A stretch of 53,480 nt of DNA from Oscillospiraceae bacterium (GCA_015064205.1 SVSR01000010.1:1-53480); one strand, 5' to 3'; counted from the first letter of the stretch, positions 36,307 to 44,734 are shown. Translations and numbers: made by a program. The notes: generated from the letters alone by a model not told the origin.

Positions 36307-37467
36307 TTACTCCACTCCTTTCAATATTTTAAGTGCTTCAAACGCTCTTGAAACTGCAGTTTTATATGCATTTGTTGTTATGGTTGCTCCGCTTATCGCG
36401 TCAATTTCGCGGAAGTTACTTTCATCTTTACCGTTAAATTGAGTATAGAATTCTTCATCTGCGCATGCAGAACCTATTCCGTCAGTCTCTTTTTGCGAAA
36501 CGGTAAAGCAGTCTATTATCTTTCCTTCAGAAGTTACTGAAATTTTTATATAAATATACTCGCCTGAAGGATTGTACCAGGCATCTCCGCTGATGCCAAA
36601 ACCTGCCGCTTTGATATCAAATATGTAGTTGCCTGTTGCGCTGACACTTGCTGATACTATTGCCGTGGGCATATCCGCATAAGCAGTTATATCTATATCG
36701 CTTACGCTTGATGCAAGCATTTTGGAAACGGCTTCGCTTATATCAGTTTCAGTTTCGCTCAGAATATTTCCTGTTGCATCGACTGCTATGAATTCTTCAC
36801 CGACAACGTATACATACCCTGTATTGTTATCTGCAGAATACACAGCATCAACAAAGCCAATATCTTCGACTATAAAGAGCTTTGTAAATGCTCCATCTGC
36901 CTGCGGAAGAGCAGCTGAAAGATTATCTGCAAGGATCTCTTCTTCCGTTCTTATATCAACAGATCCGCCGTCGAGAATGATTGCGGCATTAAGCGCATCC
37001 TTAACGGCTGAGATATATGCTCCAGTCGTTTTTGTTGCACCTGAAACCGTATCAATTTCTTCCACAGTCTGAATATTTTTGCCTGTCATATTCTCGCCGA
37101 AAGTTTTTTCGTATCCGAGAGTCTCTCCTGACGAGAGGCAGAGCGCTCCGCTGACGCTTTTATCGGGACTTACTCCGCACATAATTACAAAATTCGTCGA
37201 ATATCCGGATGTAACCATTTTAAATACATATCCGCCGTTTGCTTCTTTATATGCTTCGCTGATAGTTGACGGAAGAGTATATGTACTGATGTCAACAGCT
37301 TCAAAGCCTTTGCCTTCAGGCATTACCTGAAGCAGAGCCGCATTTGCTGCAGCGCTTTCGTTTTTTTCTATTATAGGTGCGGTGAGCTCGTTTGTTAATG
37401 CCATCAAAAGCGACGTTACCGCACATATACATACGAGTACAAGTATACTTTTTATTGATCTATTCAT
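36307..37467 (-). CDS. rnfG: Double-length RnfG with two FMN-binding domains
   Basis: A 386-residue protein, about twice the usual RnfG length. An N-terminal membrane helix (7-25) is followed by two FMN_bind-type domains. The first ends with DTVSGATKT (Thr145) and the second with DAISGATIT (Thr362), both complete flavinylation motifs. RnfG passes electrons through covalent FMN outside the membrane; here two flavins seem likely. Each domain keeps the expected GY or GF-G-x segment (TSGYS, KAAGFGISGDAWYN). Overlaps rnfD by 1 nt. Confidence 0.92.
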   Translation of the reverse strand: MNRSIKSILVLVCICAVTSLLMALTNELTAPIIEKNESAAANAALLQVMPEGKGFEAVDISTYTLPSTISEAYKEANGGYVFKMVTSGYSTNFVIMCGVSPDKSVSGALCLSSGETLGYEKTFGENMTGKNIQTVEEIDTVSGATKTTGAYISAVKDALNAAIILDGGSVDIRTEEEILADNLSAALPQADGAFTKLFIVEDIGFVDAVYSADNNTGYVYVVGEEFIAVDATGNILSETETDISEAVSKMLASSVSDIDITAYADMPTAIVSASVSATGNYIFDIKAAGFGISGDAWYNPSGEYIYIKISVTSEGKIIDCFTVSQKETDGIGSACADEEFYTQFNGKDESNFREIDAISGATITTNAYKTAVSRAFEALKILKGVE

Positions 37468-38390
37468 TATTTCTGACCTCCAAACACCTTATGTGCGCTC
37501 ATTTTATCGATGTAGGGAGTTAGTATATTCATAAAAAGTATTGCAAATGACACGCCTTCGGGATAAACTCCGTAATATCTGATAAGAAACGTAATAACAC
37601 CGACACCGATACCGAAAATGATCTTTCCCTTTGCTGTTGACGGCGAGGTAACATAGTCAGTTGCCATAAATACAGCACCGAGAAGAAGTCCTCCCGAAAG
37701 TATCATTGCAAGCGCTTTTGTAAAATCAAAGCCTTCAACGAATAGTGAAAGTATGTACACACTTGCAACGTAAAGCACCGGTATATGCCAGGTTATTACA
37801 CGACGGATAAGCAAGTATACAAATCCTATAAGGAGCGCTATCGCACACGTTTCACCTATTGCGCCGCCCGTTGTTCCCAAAAGCAGGTCTTTAAGACCAA
37901 CCGTATTTCCGTTTGCCATTATCTCAAGCGGCGTTGCGCTTGACACTGCGTCTGCTATGGGGAATGCTTGCTTTGCCATACTTCCGAATGCTACCAGCAT
38001 AAAAACTCTGGCTGTAATTGCAGGGTTAACCACGTTAAAGCCTATACCGCCGAACAGACATTTTACTATTATTATCGCAAAAGCACTACCTAGAACGCAT
38101 TGCCATATCGGAATTATTGCAGGAAGATTAAGAGCCAAAAGCAAGCCTGTTAAAGCCGCGCTGAGATCTCCCACCGTCTGTTCTTTTTTTAATGCAATAT
38201 TAAACAATGCTTCAAAACACACACAGCTTAATACGCATACTGCAATAACAAGAAGAGAGCGAAGTCCGAATATAAGCGTTCCAGCAACGGTTGTCGGGAG
38301 AAGCGCTATAATAACGTCGCGCATGATCTTTGAAGTTGAACGTCCGCTATGAATATGCGGAGAAACTGATAATTTCAGATTATTATTCAT
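37467..38390 (-). CDS. rnfD: Rnf complex subunit RnfD
   Basis: A 307-residue integral membrane protein carrying covalent FMN. The probable flavinylation site is DAVSSATPLE with Thr153 (SSAT rather than SGAT). Blocks FNVVNPAITARVFMLVAFG and MATDYVTSPSTAKGK are typical. About nine membrane helices. Confidence 0.95.
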   Translation of the reverse strand: MNNNLKLSVSPHIHSGRSTSKIMRDVIIALLPTTVAGTLIFGLRSLLVIAVCVLSCVCFEALFNIALKKEQTVGDLSAALTGLLLALNLPAIIPIWQCVLGSAFAIIIVKCLFGGIGFNVVNPAITARVFMLVAFGSMAKQAFPIADAVSSATPLEIMANGNTVGLKDLLLGTTGGAIGETCAIALLIGFVYLLIRRVITWHIPVLYVASVYILSLFVEGFDFTKALAMILSGGLLLGAVFMATDYVTSPSTAKGKIIFGIGVGVITFLIRYYGVYPEGVSFAILFMNILTPYIDKMSAHKVFGGQK

Positions 38391-38393
38391 GCT

Positions 38394-39701
38394 TTATCTC
38401 CCTCCCTTTGTTTTTTCTTCTTTTAAAAATGCTTTTGACAGCTTATTGGTCTGGACGAGAGGTCTGTTAGCCGGACAAACGAAGCTGCAGCATCCGCATT
38501 CCATACAAGCATTTACCGTAAGCTCGTCAAGTCTTTCGGCATTCTTATTTTTATAAGCCGCCGCAATAGCTGCAGGAGCAAGACCGAACGGACATACGTT
38601 TGTACATGATCCGCAACGAATACATGCTGTTGTTTTGGGAAGCTTTGCTTCTTTATGAGTAAGCGCCAGAACAGCGTTTGTATTTTTTAGAACGGGTGCA
38701 CTCATGTCGGGCACGGTTATACCCATCATCGGTCCCCCGTAAACAACTTTTGCAGGATCGGTTTTAAGACCGCCGCAAAAATCAATAACGTCAGAGATCG
38801 GTGTGCCTATTGGTACTATTACGTTTTGCGGCTCATTGACTGCACCGCCGTCAACCGTAATACATTTTTCCACGAGAGGTTTTCCGGTTTTAAGGTATTC
38901 ACCTATAACTGCTAGCGTTGTGCAATTTATTACAACACATCCAACGTCTATTGGAAGCTTACCAACAGGCACTGCTTTGCCGGTTGTATGGTATATAAGC
39001 ACTTTTTCTCCGCCCTGCGGATAAATTGACGGAAGAACCTTAACTTCAATATCCGAGTCGGTTGCAGACAGAGTCCTCATAGAGGCTATTGCAGTCTTTT
39101 TGTTTGATTCGACACCAATTATAACTTTTTTTATTCCAAGGTATTTCTTTATAATACTGATTGCATAGGCCATATCTTCCGAACGTTCTGTCATTGTAAG
39201 CGTGTCACTTGTGATATACGGCTCACATTCAGCTCCGTTTATTATAAGCTCCTGTATACGGTCTGCTTCTACATCAAGTTTCGCATAAGTTGGAAATCCT
39301 GCTCCGCCAAGCCCGACAACTCCGCTTTCTTTGAGCGCCGCTATAAGGCTTTCTTTCGAATCAACTATCGGTGCGCTAAGCGACTCGTCTAATGACATTT
39401 CGCCGTCAGACTCAATTATTACGGCAGGAACTTTAGTTCCGTTTGAAAGCATAAAATCTGCAATTTTAGAAACCTTTCCCGATACACTTGAATATATTGG
39501 AGATGACAAGGAGGAAGCGGATTCAGCTATTTTTGTGCCCATCTTTACAATATCCCCAACTGAAACAGCAGGCTTAGCAGGCGCGCCTATATGCATAGAC
39601 ATAGGTAGGGTAACCTTCTGCGGGGCATCTATTCTGGTTGCAGGTTTACCCTGAGTATGTTTTCTGTGAGGCACTTTTACCCCATGAAGAGCGAAAGACA
39701 T
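38394..39701 (-). CDS. rnfC: Rnf complex subunit RnfC
   Basis: A 435-residue peripheral subunit, the NAD(H) site of the complex. Flavin/NAD-binding block GLGGAGFPTYAKL and two ferredoxin-type cluster sets, CIRCGSCTNVCP and CMECGCCSFVCP, near 365 and 405. The start at 39701 (MSFALHG) has AGAAAGGA upstream; a longer frame would begin in the leader. First gene of the rnf cluster. Confidence 0.95.
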   Translation of the reverse strand: MSFALHGVKVPHRKHTQGKPATRIDAPQKVTLPMSMHIGAPAKPAVSVGDIVKMGTKIAESASSLSSPIYSSVSGKVSKIADFMLSNGTKVPAVIIESDGEMSLDESLSAPIVDSKESLIAALKESGVVGLGGAGFPTYAKLDVEADRIQELIINGAECEPYITSDTLTMTERSEDMAYAISIIKKYLGIKKVIIGVESNKKTAIASMRTLSATDSDIEVKVLPSIYPQGGEKVLIYHTTGKAVPVGKLPIDVGCVVINCTTLAVIGEYLKTGKPLVEKCITVDGGAVNEPQNVIVPIGTPISDVIDFCGGLKTDPAKVVYGGPMMGITVPDMSAPVLKNTNAVLALTHKEAKLPKTTACIRCGSCTNVCPFGLAPAAIAAAYKNKNAERLDELTVNACMECGCCSFVCPANRPLVQTNKLSKAFLKEEKTKGGR

Positions 39702-39771
39702 AAAAAACATTCCTTTCTTATAAGCTACTATGTGCATACTTTTATGCAGTATTTTTTCTCCACACAAAAAT

Positions 39772-39805
39772 CAAGGCTTGCATAAAAACGTTTTTCCAAG
39801 CCTTG
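39772..39805 (-). promoter_or_regulatory. Hairpin in the rnf leader
   Basis: Perfect 9-bp arms CAAGGCTTG/CAAGCCTTG in the 5' untranslated region of rnfC. On the minus strand the hairpin is followed by ATTTTTGTG, so it may work as an attenuator. About 70 nt lie between it and the rnfC start. Confidence 0.5.
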
Positions 39806-39843
39806 CCAACACATAAGTTAAACGACAAAATTCTACAATATAG

Positions 39844-39872
39844 ATTATATATCATTTATACCTGTTTGTCAA
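39844..39872 (-). promoter_or_regulatory. rnf operon promoter
   Basis: Exact consensus TTGACA (39867-39872), 17-nt spacer, TATAAT (39844-39849) on the minus strand. The predicted leader to rnfC is about 135 nt. Confidence 0.8.
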
Positions 39873-39967
39873 TCATTTTTGCACAATCCAAAGCCAATTC
39901 AAGGCCTAAATTTGAACCATTTAAACAAATTATATGTTTTATATGAAATGTTTTAGTATTCTGCCAA

Positions 39968-40393
39968 TAAAAAAAGAAGTGACCGCCGTTTGCTACACTG
40001 ACCTGCAAACGACGGTCACTTCTGTTCATTCTTGATATCTAACATCTTTTGGTTATCCTCTCTTTCTTAGTCTGCCTTTTGCTTTTATATTCGCAATTTC
40101 AAAACCTACATCACTCTTCTCTTAAGGAGAACTACTTTTGTTTTTCCTTGAATCATTTGATGCAAAAGGCGATTTTTTGACTTTTTCATATAAAGGCTGT
40201 TCTTGCATTGCTGCTTGATTTATAACTTCGCACCAAAATCTATATACTGCGTTACACCGCCGTGTTCTACCTACATGAAACTCAACACTTTAAAAACAAA
40301 CAATCAAGCGGCTCCGTCTAATAATTCCTAGCATAGCCCTCATATTAAAAGCCATTTGCTCACTTTCTCATTGGACTGTACCTTCCTTTCTTC
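39968..40393 (-). ncRNA. Compact transcription unit without a long ORF (candidate RNA or gene remnant)
   Basis: A promoter at 40400-40428 and a strong terminator at 39975-40023 enclose about 420 nt with no frame longer than short patches. After the promoter comes AGAAAGGAAGG and an ATG (40371) that opens only Met-Arg-Lys-stop. A second mini-ORF at 40343-40290 reads MRAMLGIIRRSRLIVCF. Downstream, one frame looks coding-like but has a stop in it. It may be a regulatory RNA with leader peptides, or a decayed small gene. I do not recognise a known RNA family. Confidence 0.4.
39975..40023 (-). terminator. Terminator of the 40393-39968 unit
   Basis: Nineteen-bp stem, AGAAGTGACCG-CGTTTGC type with one mismatch, 11-nt loop, followed on the minus strand by TTTTTTTATT. 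Confidence 0.85.
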
Positions 40394-40399
40394 ACTTAT

Positions 40400-40428
40400 A
40401 GTTTAGCACATTTTCACCCTTGTTTCAA
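40400..40428 (-). promoter_or_regulatory. Promoter of the 40393-39968 unit
   Basis: TTGAAA (40423-40428) and TAAACT (40400-40405) on the minus strand, spacer 17 nt ending AAAATGTGC, as at nadC. Confidence 0.55.
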
Positions 40429-40502
40429 TTGACATTTTATAAAAACTATTCCTCTTATTTTTGTTTAATTGTGAGAAAATACTAAACATAGTCACTTTTA
40501 TA

Positions 40503-40580
40503 TTTACAATGTTCTATTAGTATGATATAATATAAATATGGGTGTAAAACACGGGATATTTCTGAGATATCCTGTGTTTT
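40503..40580 (+). promoter_or_regulatory. Upstream rplM-side promoter with immediate hairpin
   Basis: TTTACA (40503-40508) and TATAAT (40526-40531), spacer 17. A hairpin (AAAACAC-GGATAT arms, 40546-40580) followed by TTTTTATAT starts about 8 nt after the expected start point, so most transcripts could stop after about 50 nt. Confidence 0.5.
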
Positions 40581-40701
40581 TATATATAATATCATCTTTA
40601 AGATAATTCTTAGTTTATATACGGATTTTATACTATATTCGAAAAAACTTTTGTCGTAAGTCTCAAGAAAAAATGAGAAAGCGTGAGATTTAGCGAGAAT
40701 T

Positions 40702-40715
40702 CGAGAGATCTCTCG
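40702..40715. repeat. Palindrome CGAGAGATCTCTCG
   Basis: A perfect 14-bp palindrome 40 nt before the rplM -35 box, in a stretch with further GAGA-type repeats (40655-40735). Possible regulator site. Confidence 0.4.
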
Positions 40716-40755
40716 TGTGTAAATCGAGATAATCAAAAATTCTTTCAAAAATCTA

Positions 40756-40784
40756 TTGACAATCATTACTCTGTGTGTTATAAT
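40756..40784 (+). promoter_or_regulatory. rplM-rpsI promoter
   Basis: Exact consensus TTGACA (40756-40761), 17-nt spacer, TATAAT (40779-40784). Confidence 0.85.
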
Positions 40785-40800
40785 GTTAAAGCTTGATTTG

Positions 40801-40820
40801 ACAGGGTTACTATGCCCTGT
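40801..40820 (+). promoter_or_regulatory. Leader hairpin before rplM (possible L13 autoregulatory leader)
   Basis: ACAGGG-TTACTATG-CCCTGT lies at the expected start of the mRNA, 43 nt before the L13 start. L13 mRNA leaders with such hairpins occur in Bacillota; binding of L13 is inferred. Confidence 0.45.
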
Positions 40821-40862
40821 GCAAAATTCTATTATTTAACTGTTTCACGGAGGAAACTTATA

Positions 40863-41288
40863 ATGTCTACTTTTATGGCAAAAAAAGAAACCCTCGAGCG
40901 TAAATGGTATGTTATCGATGCGGCTAACAAGCCCCTCGGTAAGACTGCAGTTCTCGCTGCTACCATCCTCAGAGGTAAGCACAGACCTGAATTCACTCCT
41001 CATGTTGACTGCGGTGAATTCGTAATCATCATCAACGCTTCCAAGGCAATACTCACAGGCAACAAGCTTACTCAGAAGTATTACCGTCACCATTCCGGCT
41101 ACATCGGCGGTCTTAAGGAAGTTCAGTACAAGACTCTTATGGCTACAAAGCCTGAGCTTGCTATGGAGCTCGCTGTAAAGGGCATGCTTCCCAAGAACAC
41201 TATCGGTGCAAACTCTTTCAACCGTCTTAAGGTATATGCAGGCGCTGACCACAATCACGCTGCTCAGAAGCCCGAAGTAATCGGCTGA
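40863..41288 (+). CDS. rplM: 50S ribosomal protein L13
   Basis: A 141-residue large-subunit protein needed early in assembly. Blocks [36 protein letters not shown] and GMLPKNTIG are typical. The start at 40863 has GGAGG 9 nt upstream; an earlier in-frame start falls in the leader. Followed by rpsI after 24 nt, the usual pair. Confidence 0.97.
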   Translation: MSTFMAKKETLERKWYVIDAANKPLGKTAVLAATILRGKHRPEFTPHVDCGEFVIIINASKAILTGNKLTQKYYRHHSGYIGGLKEVQYKTLMATKPELAMELAVKGMLPKNTIGANSFNRLKVYAGADHNHAAQKPEVIG

Positions 41289-41312
41289 TCAACAGGAAAG
41301 GATTGAATTAAC

Positions 41313-41714
41313 ATGTATACAAGTGCTAAACCTTACTTCTACGGTACAGGTAGAAGAAAAAGCTCTGTTGCCCGTGTTCGTATCGTTCCCGGCACAGGCG
41401 TTATAACCATCAACGGCAAGAACATTGATGAATATTTTGGTCTTGAAACTCTCAAGCTCATCGTAAATCAGCCTTTCGGCGTTACAGCTACCGCCGGTAA
41501 GTTCGACATCATCTGCACTGTTAAGGGCGGCGGACTTTCCGGTCAGGCAGGTGCTATCCGTCACGGACTTGCTCGTGCTCTTCTTCAGGCTGACGAAACA
41601 TACAGACCTGCTCTCAAGAAGGCAGGCTTCCTCACTCGTGACCCGAGAATGAAGGAAAGAAAGAAGTACGGACTCAAGGCTGCTCGCCGCGCAAGCCAGT
41701 TCTCAAAGAGATAA
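41313..41714 (+). CDS. rpsI: 30S ribosomal protein S9
   Basis: A 133-residue small-subunit protein whose C-terminal tail reaches the P-site t[36 protein letters not shown] and the terminal [17 protein letters not shown] are complete. AGGAAAGG precedes the start. Confidence 0.97.
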   Translation: MYTSAKPYFYGTGRRKSSVARVRIVPGTGVITINGKNIDEYFGLETLKLIVNQPFGVTATAGKFDIICTVKGGGLSGQAGAIRHGLARALLQADETYRPALKKAGFLTRDPRMKERKKYGLKAARRASQFSKR

Positions 41715-41740
41715 TCAAAGCCTTACGGCTATTATCAAAA

Positions 41741-41768
41741 ACCCCGAAAGCGTTTTCTTTCGGGGTTT
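41741..41768 (+). terminator. Terminator after rpsI
   Basis: AACCCCGAAAG-CGTTTT-CTTTCGGGGTT followed by TTCTTT. Confidence 0.85.
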
Positions 41769-41834
41769 TCTTTATGTTGACTTTTATTCTTTAATGTGTT
41801 AGAATTAGTATAACAGTTTTAGGAGGAGATTTAT

Positions 41835-42256
41835 ATGAAAAAAACTCTGATTATAAGGGCGTAAAATCATCTGAAAGCCCTCGTGAATTTATCGGCAGCA
41901 CATTCTTTGATTCAAATCCCGATGATGAAAAAATATCGATGGAAGAAATGGCAGAAATATTAAGACACTCGTCTGAATATTCTCCAAAACAAAATCATAC
42001 AGAAGACGCTTCTTTTAATAACCCGATATAAATAGTTTTAACAATAATTGCTTGGCTGATATATATCGGAGGTTTTATTGCCGGTGCAACTTTTGGCACT
42101 GTTGAAGTTACAAAAGGATTTGAATACGTATATACCGACACCGAGTTCTCTATTTCAATTGCTCTGACCTATTGGTTTGCAGCATTGCTCAGCGGAACAA
42201 TGCTTCTTGGATTTGCGGAAATAATCAAATTATTAGAAAGTATAAAAAGAAAATAA
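41835..42256 (+). pseudogene. Broken small membrane-protein gene
   Basis: AGGAGGAG stands 5 nt before the ATG at 41835. The run of seven A at 41838-41844 shifts the frame: as written it stops after nine codons, but with one more A it would read on for about 64 codons (DYKGVKSSESPREF...). That frame then meets TAA at 42029-42031 and continues open for 74 codons with two membrane helices (VLTIIAWLIYIGGFIAG and SIALTYWFAALLSGTMLLGF) to 42256. Two lesions suggest decay. Readthrough or a sequencing error at the A-run remain possible. The original function is unknown. Confidence 0.65.
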
Positions 42257-42265
42257 TATAGTAAA

Positions 42266-42294
42266 AGCACCGAAACCGCACATGTTTCGGTGCT
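42266..42294. terminator. Terminator between the pseudogene and the glycosyltransferase
   Basis: AGCACCGAAAC-CGCACAT-GTTTCGGTGCT followed by TTCTTTATT on plus; on minus the tail is TTTTACTA, so it can serve both convergent genes. Confidence 0.8.
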
Positions 42295-42298
42295 TTCT

Positions 42299-43486
42299 TT
42301 ATTCTTTGCCGCTTATCATTTCTACTATCTTCTTCGCCTGCATGTATGAGCTCTTATTATTTAATACAAAGTCGCGTGCTCTGTCTGCTTTTTCACAAAG
42401 ACTTATATAGTCTGCTGCAAATATCTGTACAAGCTCATTCTTTATCTCTTCGGGTGTTTCGCCTTTAAGATAATTCAGATACTCGTCATATTCGTCAGGT
42501 ATGCCTTCGAGCTTATACATGATAACGGGACGGGCTGACATCATATATTCTGCTGTTTTTGACGGGAAGGAATATTTTGTATAGGTTCCCGTTGGCCGGC
42601 GGGGGTTTATCAGGAAATCACATGAATTCTGCAACTCTCTTACCCGTTTCTGATCTACAAAACCTAAATATTTTATATTATCATGCGTTTGCACAAGGCC
42701 GCTAATATATTCGACCGCGTCGCCTCTTCCGCATATCCATAGTTCTGCGTCAGTAATACCTGTAAAGGCATCAGCAAGCTCACATATGCCGAATTCCCTG
42801 TCGAGTGTTCCTGTGTAAAGGCATACATTACTGCTTTTGCTTTTTGCTTCGCACGCGTCCTGGAACTCATCGCATATGCACTCTACTATTGCAGTTTTGC
42901 GTTCTCCCGTTTCAAGAGGCTCTGCCATATATTTTGTAAGTAAAACAAAGCTATCACAATTTTTAGCTCGTTTAACGATGCGCTCTCCCTTTTTTATAGT
43001 TTTCGGAGATACGTACTTTTTCATATCGTTTTTACCCGGAACGCAGTCTGTTGCGATCAGACATATATGAACTTCAGGGTATTTTTTCTTTATGTACTCC
43101 GCGCACTTGAGAAAAGGCTCGTAAAAGTGATATATCACGATATATGTGTCCTCTTGCGCACTATTCTTCAGCTTCTTTTTGGTTTCTCTTATTATTTCAG
43201 ACTCTTGAATTTTATGTTTGAGCCAGGGCAGGTTGATATATCCCGGGCGCACGTTTTCTTTTTCCCACGCGCTTCTTTTTATAAAAAGCTTTTTATAATT
43301 AACGGGATAGCTTCCGACAGGCAGCACGTTTATTACCGAAGCTGCGACGTTGTCTATTTGTTCAATGCCCTTTAAGAGGTTAGTCTGAAATTTATGAGGA
43401 GCCATCTGCACTCCGCGCGCTGAATATTCATACGCTTCCTTTAATGACTCTTCGTCAAACATCAATCCCCACAATATAATCTTCAT
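42299..43486 (-). CDS. Glycosyltransferase (GT4-like, family 1 fold)
   Basis: A 395-residue protein with a two-Rossmann GT-B layout. The C-terminal half has VCLYTGTLDREFGICELADAF, ELWICGRGDAVEYI and SFPSKTAEYMMSARPVIMYK, typical donor-site blocks, although the EX7E motif is altered (KTAEYMMSARP). It probably adds a sugar in capsule, exopolysaccharide or surface-glycan synthesis. It lies 21 nt after the next glycosyltransferase in the same direction. Acceptor and donor unknown. Confidence 0.8.
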   Translation of the reverse strand: MKIILWGLMFDEESLKEAYEYSARGVQMAPHKFQTNLLKGIEQIDNVAASVINVLPVGSYPVNYKKLFIKRSAWEKENVRPGYINLPWLKHKIQESEIIRETKKKLKNSAQEDTYIVIYHFYEPFLKCAEYIKKKYPEVHICLIATDCVPGKNDMKKYVSPKTIKKGERIVKRAKNCDSFVLLTKYMAEPLETGERKTAIVECICDEFQDACEAKSKSSNVCLYTGTLDREFGICELADAFTGITDAELWICGRGDAVEYISGLVQTHDNIKYLGFVDQKRVRELQNSCDFLINPRRPTGTYTKYSFPSKTAEYMMSARPVIMYKLEGIPDEYDEYLNYLKGETPEEIKNELVQIFAADYISLCEKADRARDFVLNNKSSYMQAKKIVEMISGKE

Positions 43487-43507
43487 ATTTCACCACTTTA
43501 ACATGTA

Positions 43508-44605
43508 TTATTTTACATATTCTTTAAATATTTCCATATGTCTTTCGACCATAGATTCAATGGTATAATTCTCAATCACGGAGAGCGAAGCCTTTTGCAT
43601 ACTGTCATCGACTACGTCAAGGACTTTATTAATCGCTTCAGCAAGTCCCTTTTCATCGCCAACATCAACAAGATAGCCGTTAACGCCGTCACTTATAAGC
43701 TCCAGACCCGCGTTGCATCTTCTTGTCGTAATAACGGGCAGTCCGTTTGCCATTGCTTCGTTTATAACAAGTCCCCAAATATCTTCACGAGTGGGGAGAA
43801 GAAATACGTCGGCAGCTTTAAAATATTTCATTAAATCGTTTTTCTCTTTGAAGCCGATAAAATTTACGTTTTTTAAATTGAGTCTTTCTTTTTCACTCAA
43901 GTATTCATCGGTAGGCACACCACCTACTATATAGACTCCATACATATCGGAAATTTGAGAAGCAGCTTTCAACAGAACGTCAAAGCCCTTGCGGTGTATA
44001 AATTGACCTACGGATATTATTACTTTATCCTCGGTAATATTTAACTCTTTTCTTATCTCATTCTTTTCCGGCAAGCTGATAGGTTCAGAAAGTACGTCTT
44101 TTTTTAATAATGAAGAAAACGGGTATCTGACAATATTTTCAGCTTTGGCACCATACTGCAAATAGTATTCGTCGTGCATCTTACAGGTCGAAAAGCACAA
44201 GGCTGCGTCTTTGATAAGAAATCTTTTCAAAGACTCCTTGAAGCCGCGCCCATTGCTCGGGAAAGCGCCATCACCTTCAATACAGTAGGGTATCTTATTT
44301 AACTTGCACCAGGTTATTGCGAGTATTTCGGTTGGAGAAGAAACTCCGCATATTATTATATAGTCGTATTTATTACGCTTGATAAAAGGAAGAAATCCAA
44401 ACGATATGGCTTTATCCGCCGCCGTGCTTTTACCTTTCAAAAACACGGTTTCATAATCAGAATCTATGTTTGAGGTCCATTTTGCATCTCTTTCGTCGGA
44501 TCTGCTTTTTTCATATAGTACCGTTAGTTTACACTGTTTTGCGAGAAGATTAAAAAAATTCACTCTATATGGCGAAGGGACGTTCGTTAAAAACAATACT
44601 TTCAC
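43508..44605 (-). CDS. Glycosyltransferase family 4
   Basis: A 365-residue GT-B glycosyltransferase. N-terminal VLFLTNVPSPYRVNFFNLLAK, then VGQFIHRKGFDVLLKAA, ADVFLLPTREDIWGLVINEAMANGLPVITT with the EX7E pair (E...EA). GTG start with GGAG 9 nt upstream. First of a two-gene unit with its own promoter. Likely in surface polysaccharide synthesis. Confidence 0.88.
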   Translation of the reverse strand: MKVLFLTNVPSPYRVNFFNLLAKQCKLTVLYEKSRSDERDAKWTSNIDSDYETVFLKGKSTAADKAISFGFLPFIKRNKYDYIIICGVSSPTEILAITWCKLNKIPYCIEGDGAFPSNGRGFKESLKRFLIKDAALCFSTCKMHDEYYLQYGAKAENIVRYPFSSLLKKDVLSEPISLPEKNEIRKELNITEDKVIISVGQFIHRKGFDVLLKAASQISDMYGVYIVGGVPTDEYLSEKERLNLKNVNFIGFKEKNDLMKYFKAADVFLLPTREDIWGLVINEAMANGLPVITTRRCNAGLELISDGVNGYLVDVGDEKGLAEAINKVLDVVDDSMQKASLSVIENYTIESMVERHMEIFKEYVK

Positions 44606-44655
44606 TTGTAGTTTCTCCTTCGAATTATGTACTTAATGATAGTCTACCTTATATA

Positions 44656-44684
44656 ATTGTAACACCGTGCAAAATTTTTGTCAA
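44656..44684 (-). promoter_or_regulatory. Promoter for the glycosyltransferase pair
   Basis: TTGACA (44679-44684), 17-nt spacer, TACAAT (44656-44661) on the minus strand. Confidence 0.65.
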
Positions 44685-44698
44685 TATAATAAAGCCAG

Positions 44699-44730
44699 AC
44701 CGCCGCACTCTTCTCAGAACGTGCGGCGGT
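44699..44730 (-). terminator. Hairpin after ppa
   Basis: Perfect ACCGCCGCAC/GTGCGGCGGT arms just after the ppa stop. On the minus strand the tail is CTGGCTTTATT, so termination may be only partial. Confidence 0.6.
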
Positions 44731-44734
44731 ATTT

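Noticed and set aside
39968-40393. RNase P RNA, 6S RNA or SRP RNA in the gene-free interval
   Set aside because: The conserved core elements of RNase P RNA (GAGGAAAGTCC-type) and the SRP tetraloop helix are absent, and length and layout do not match 6S RNA.
40482-40766. 94-residue minus-strand open frame upstream of rplM
   Set aside because: It covers two plus-strand promoters, a hairpin and a palindrome, has no ribosome site, and its composition is what AT-rich noncoding DNA gives.
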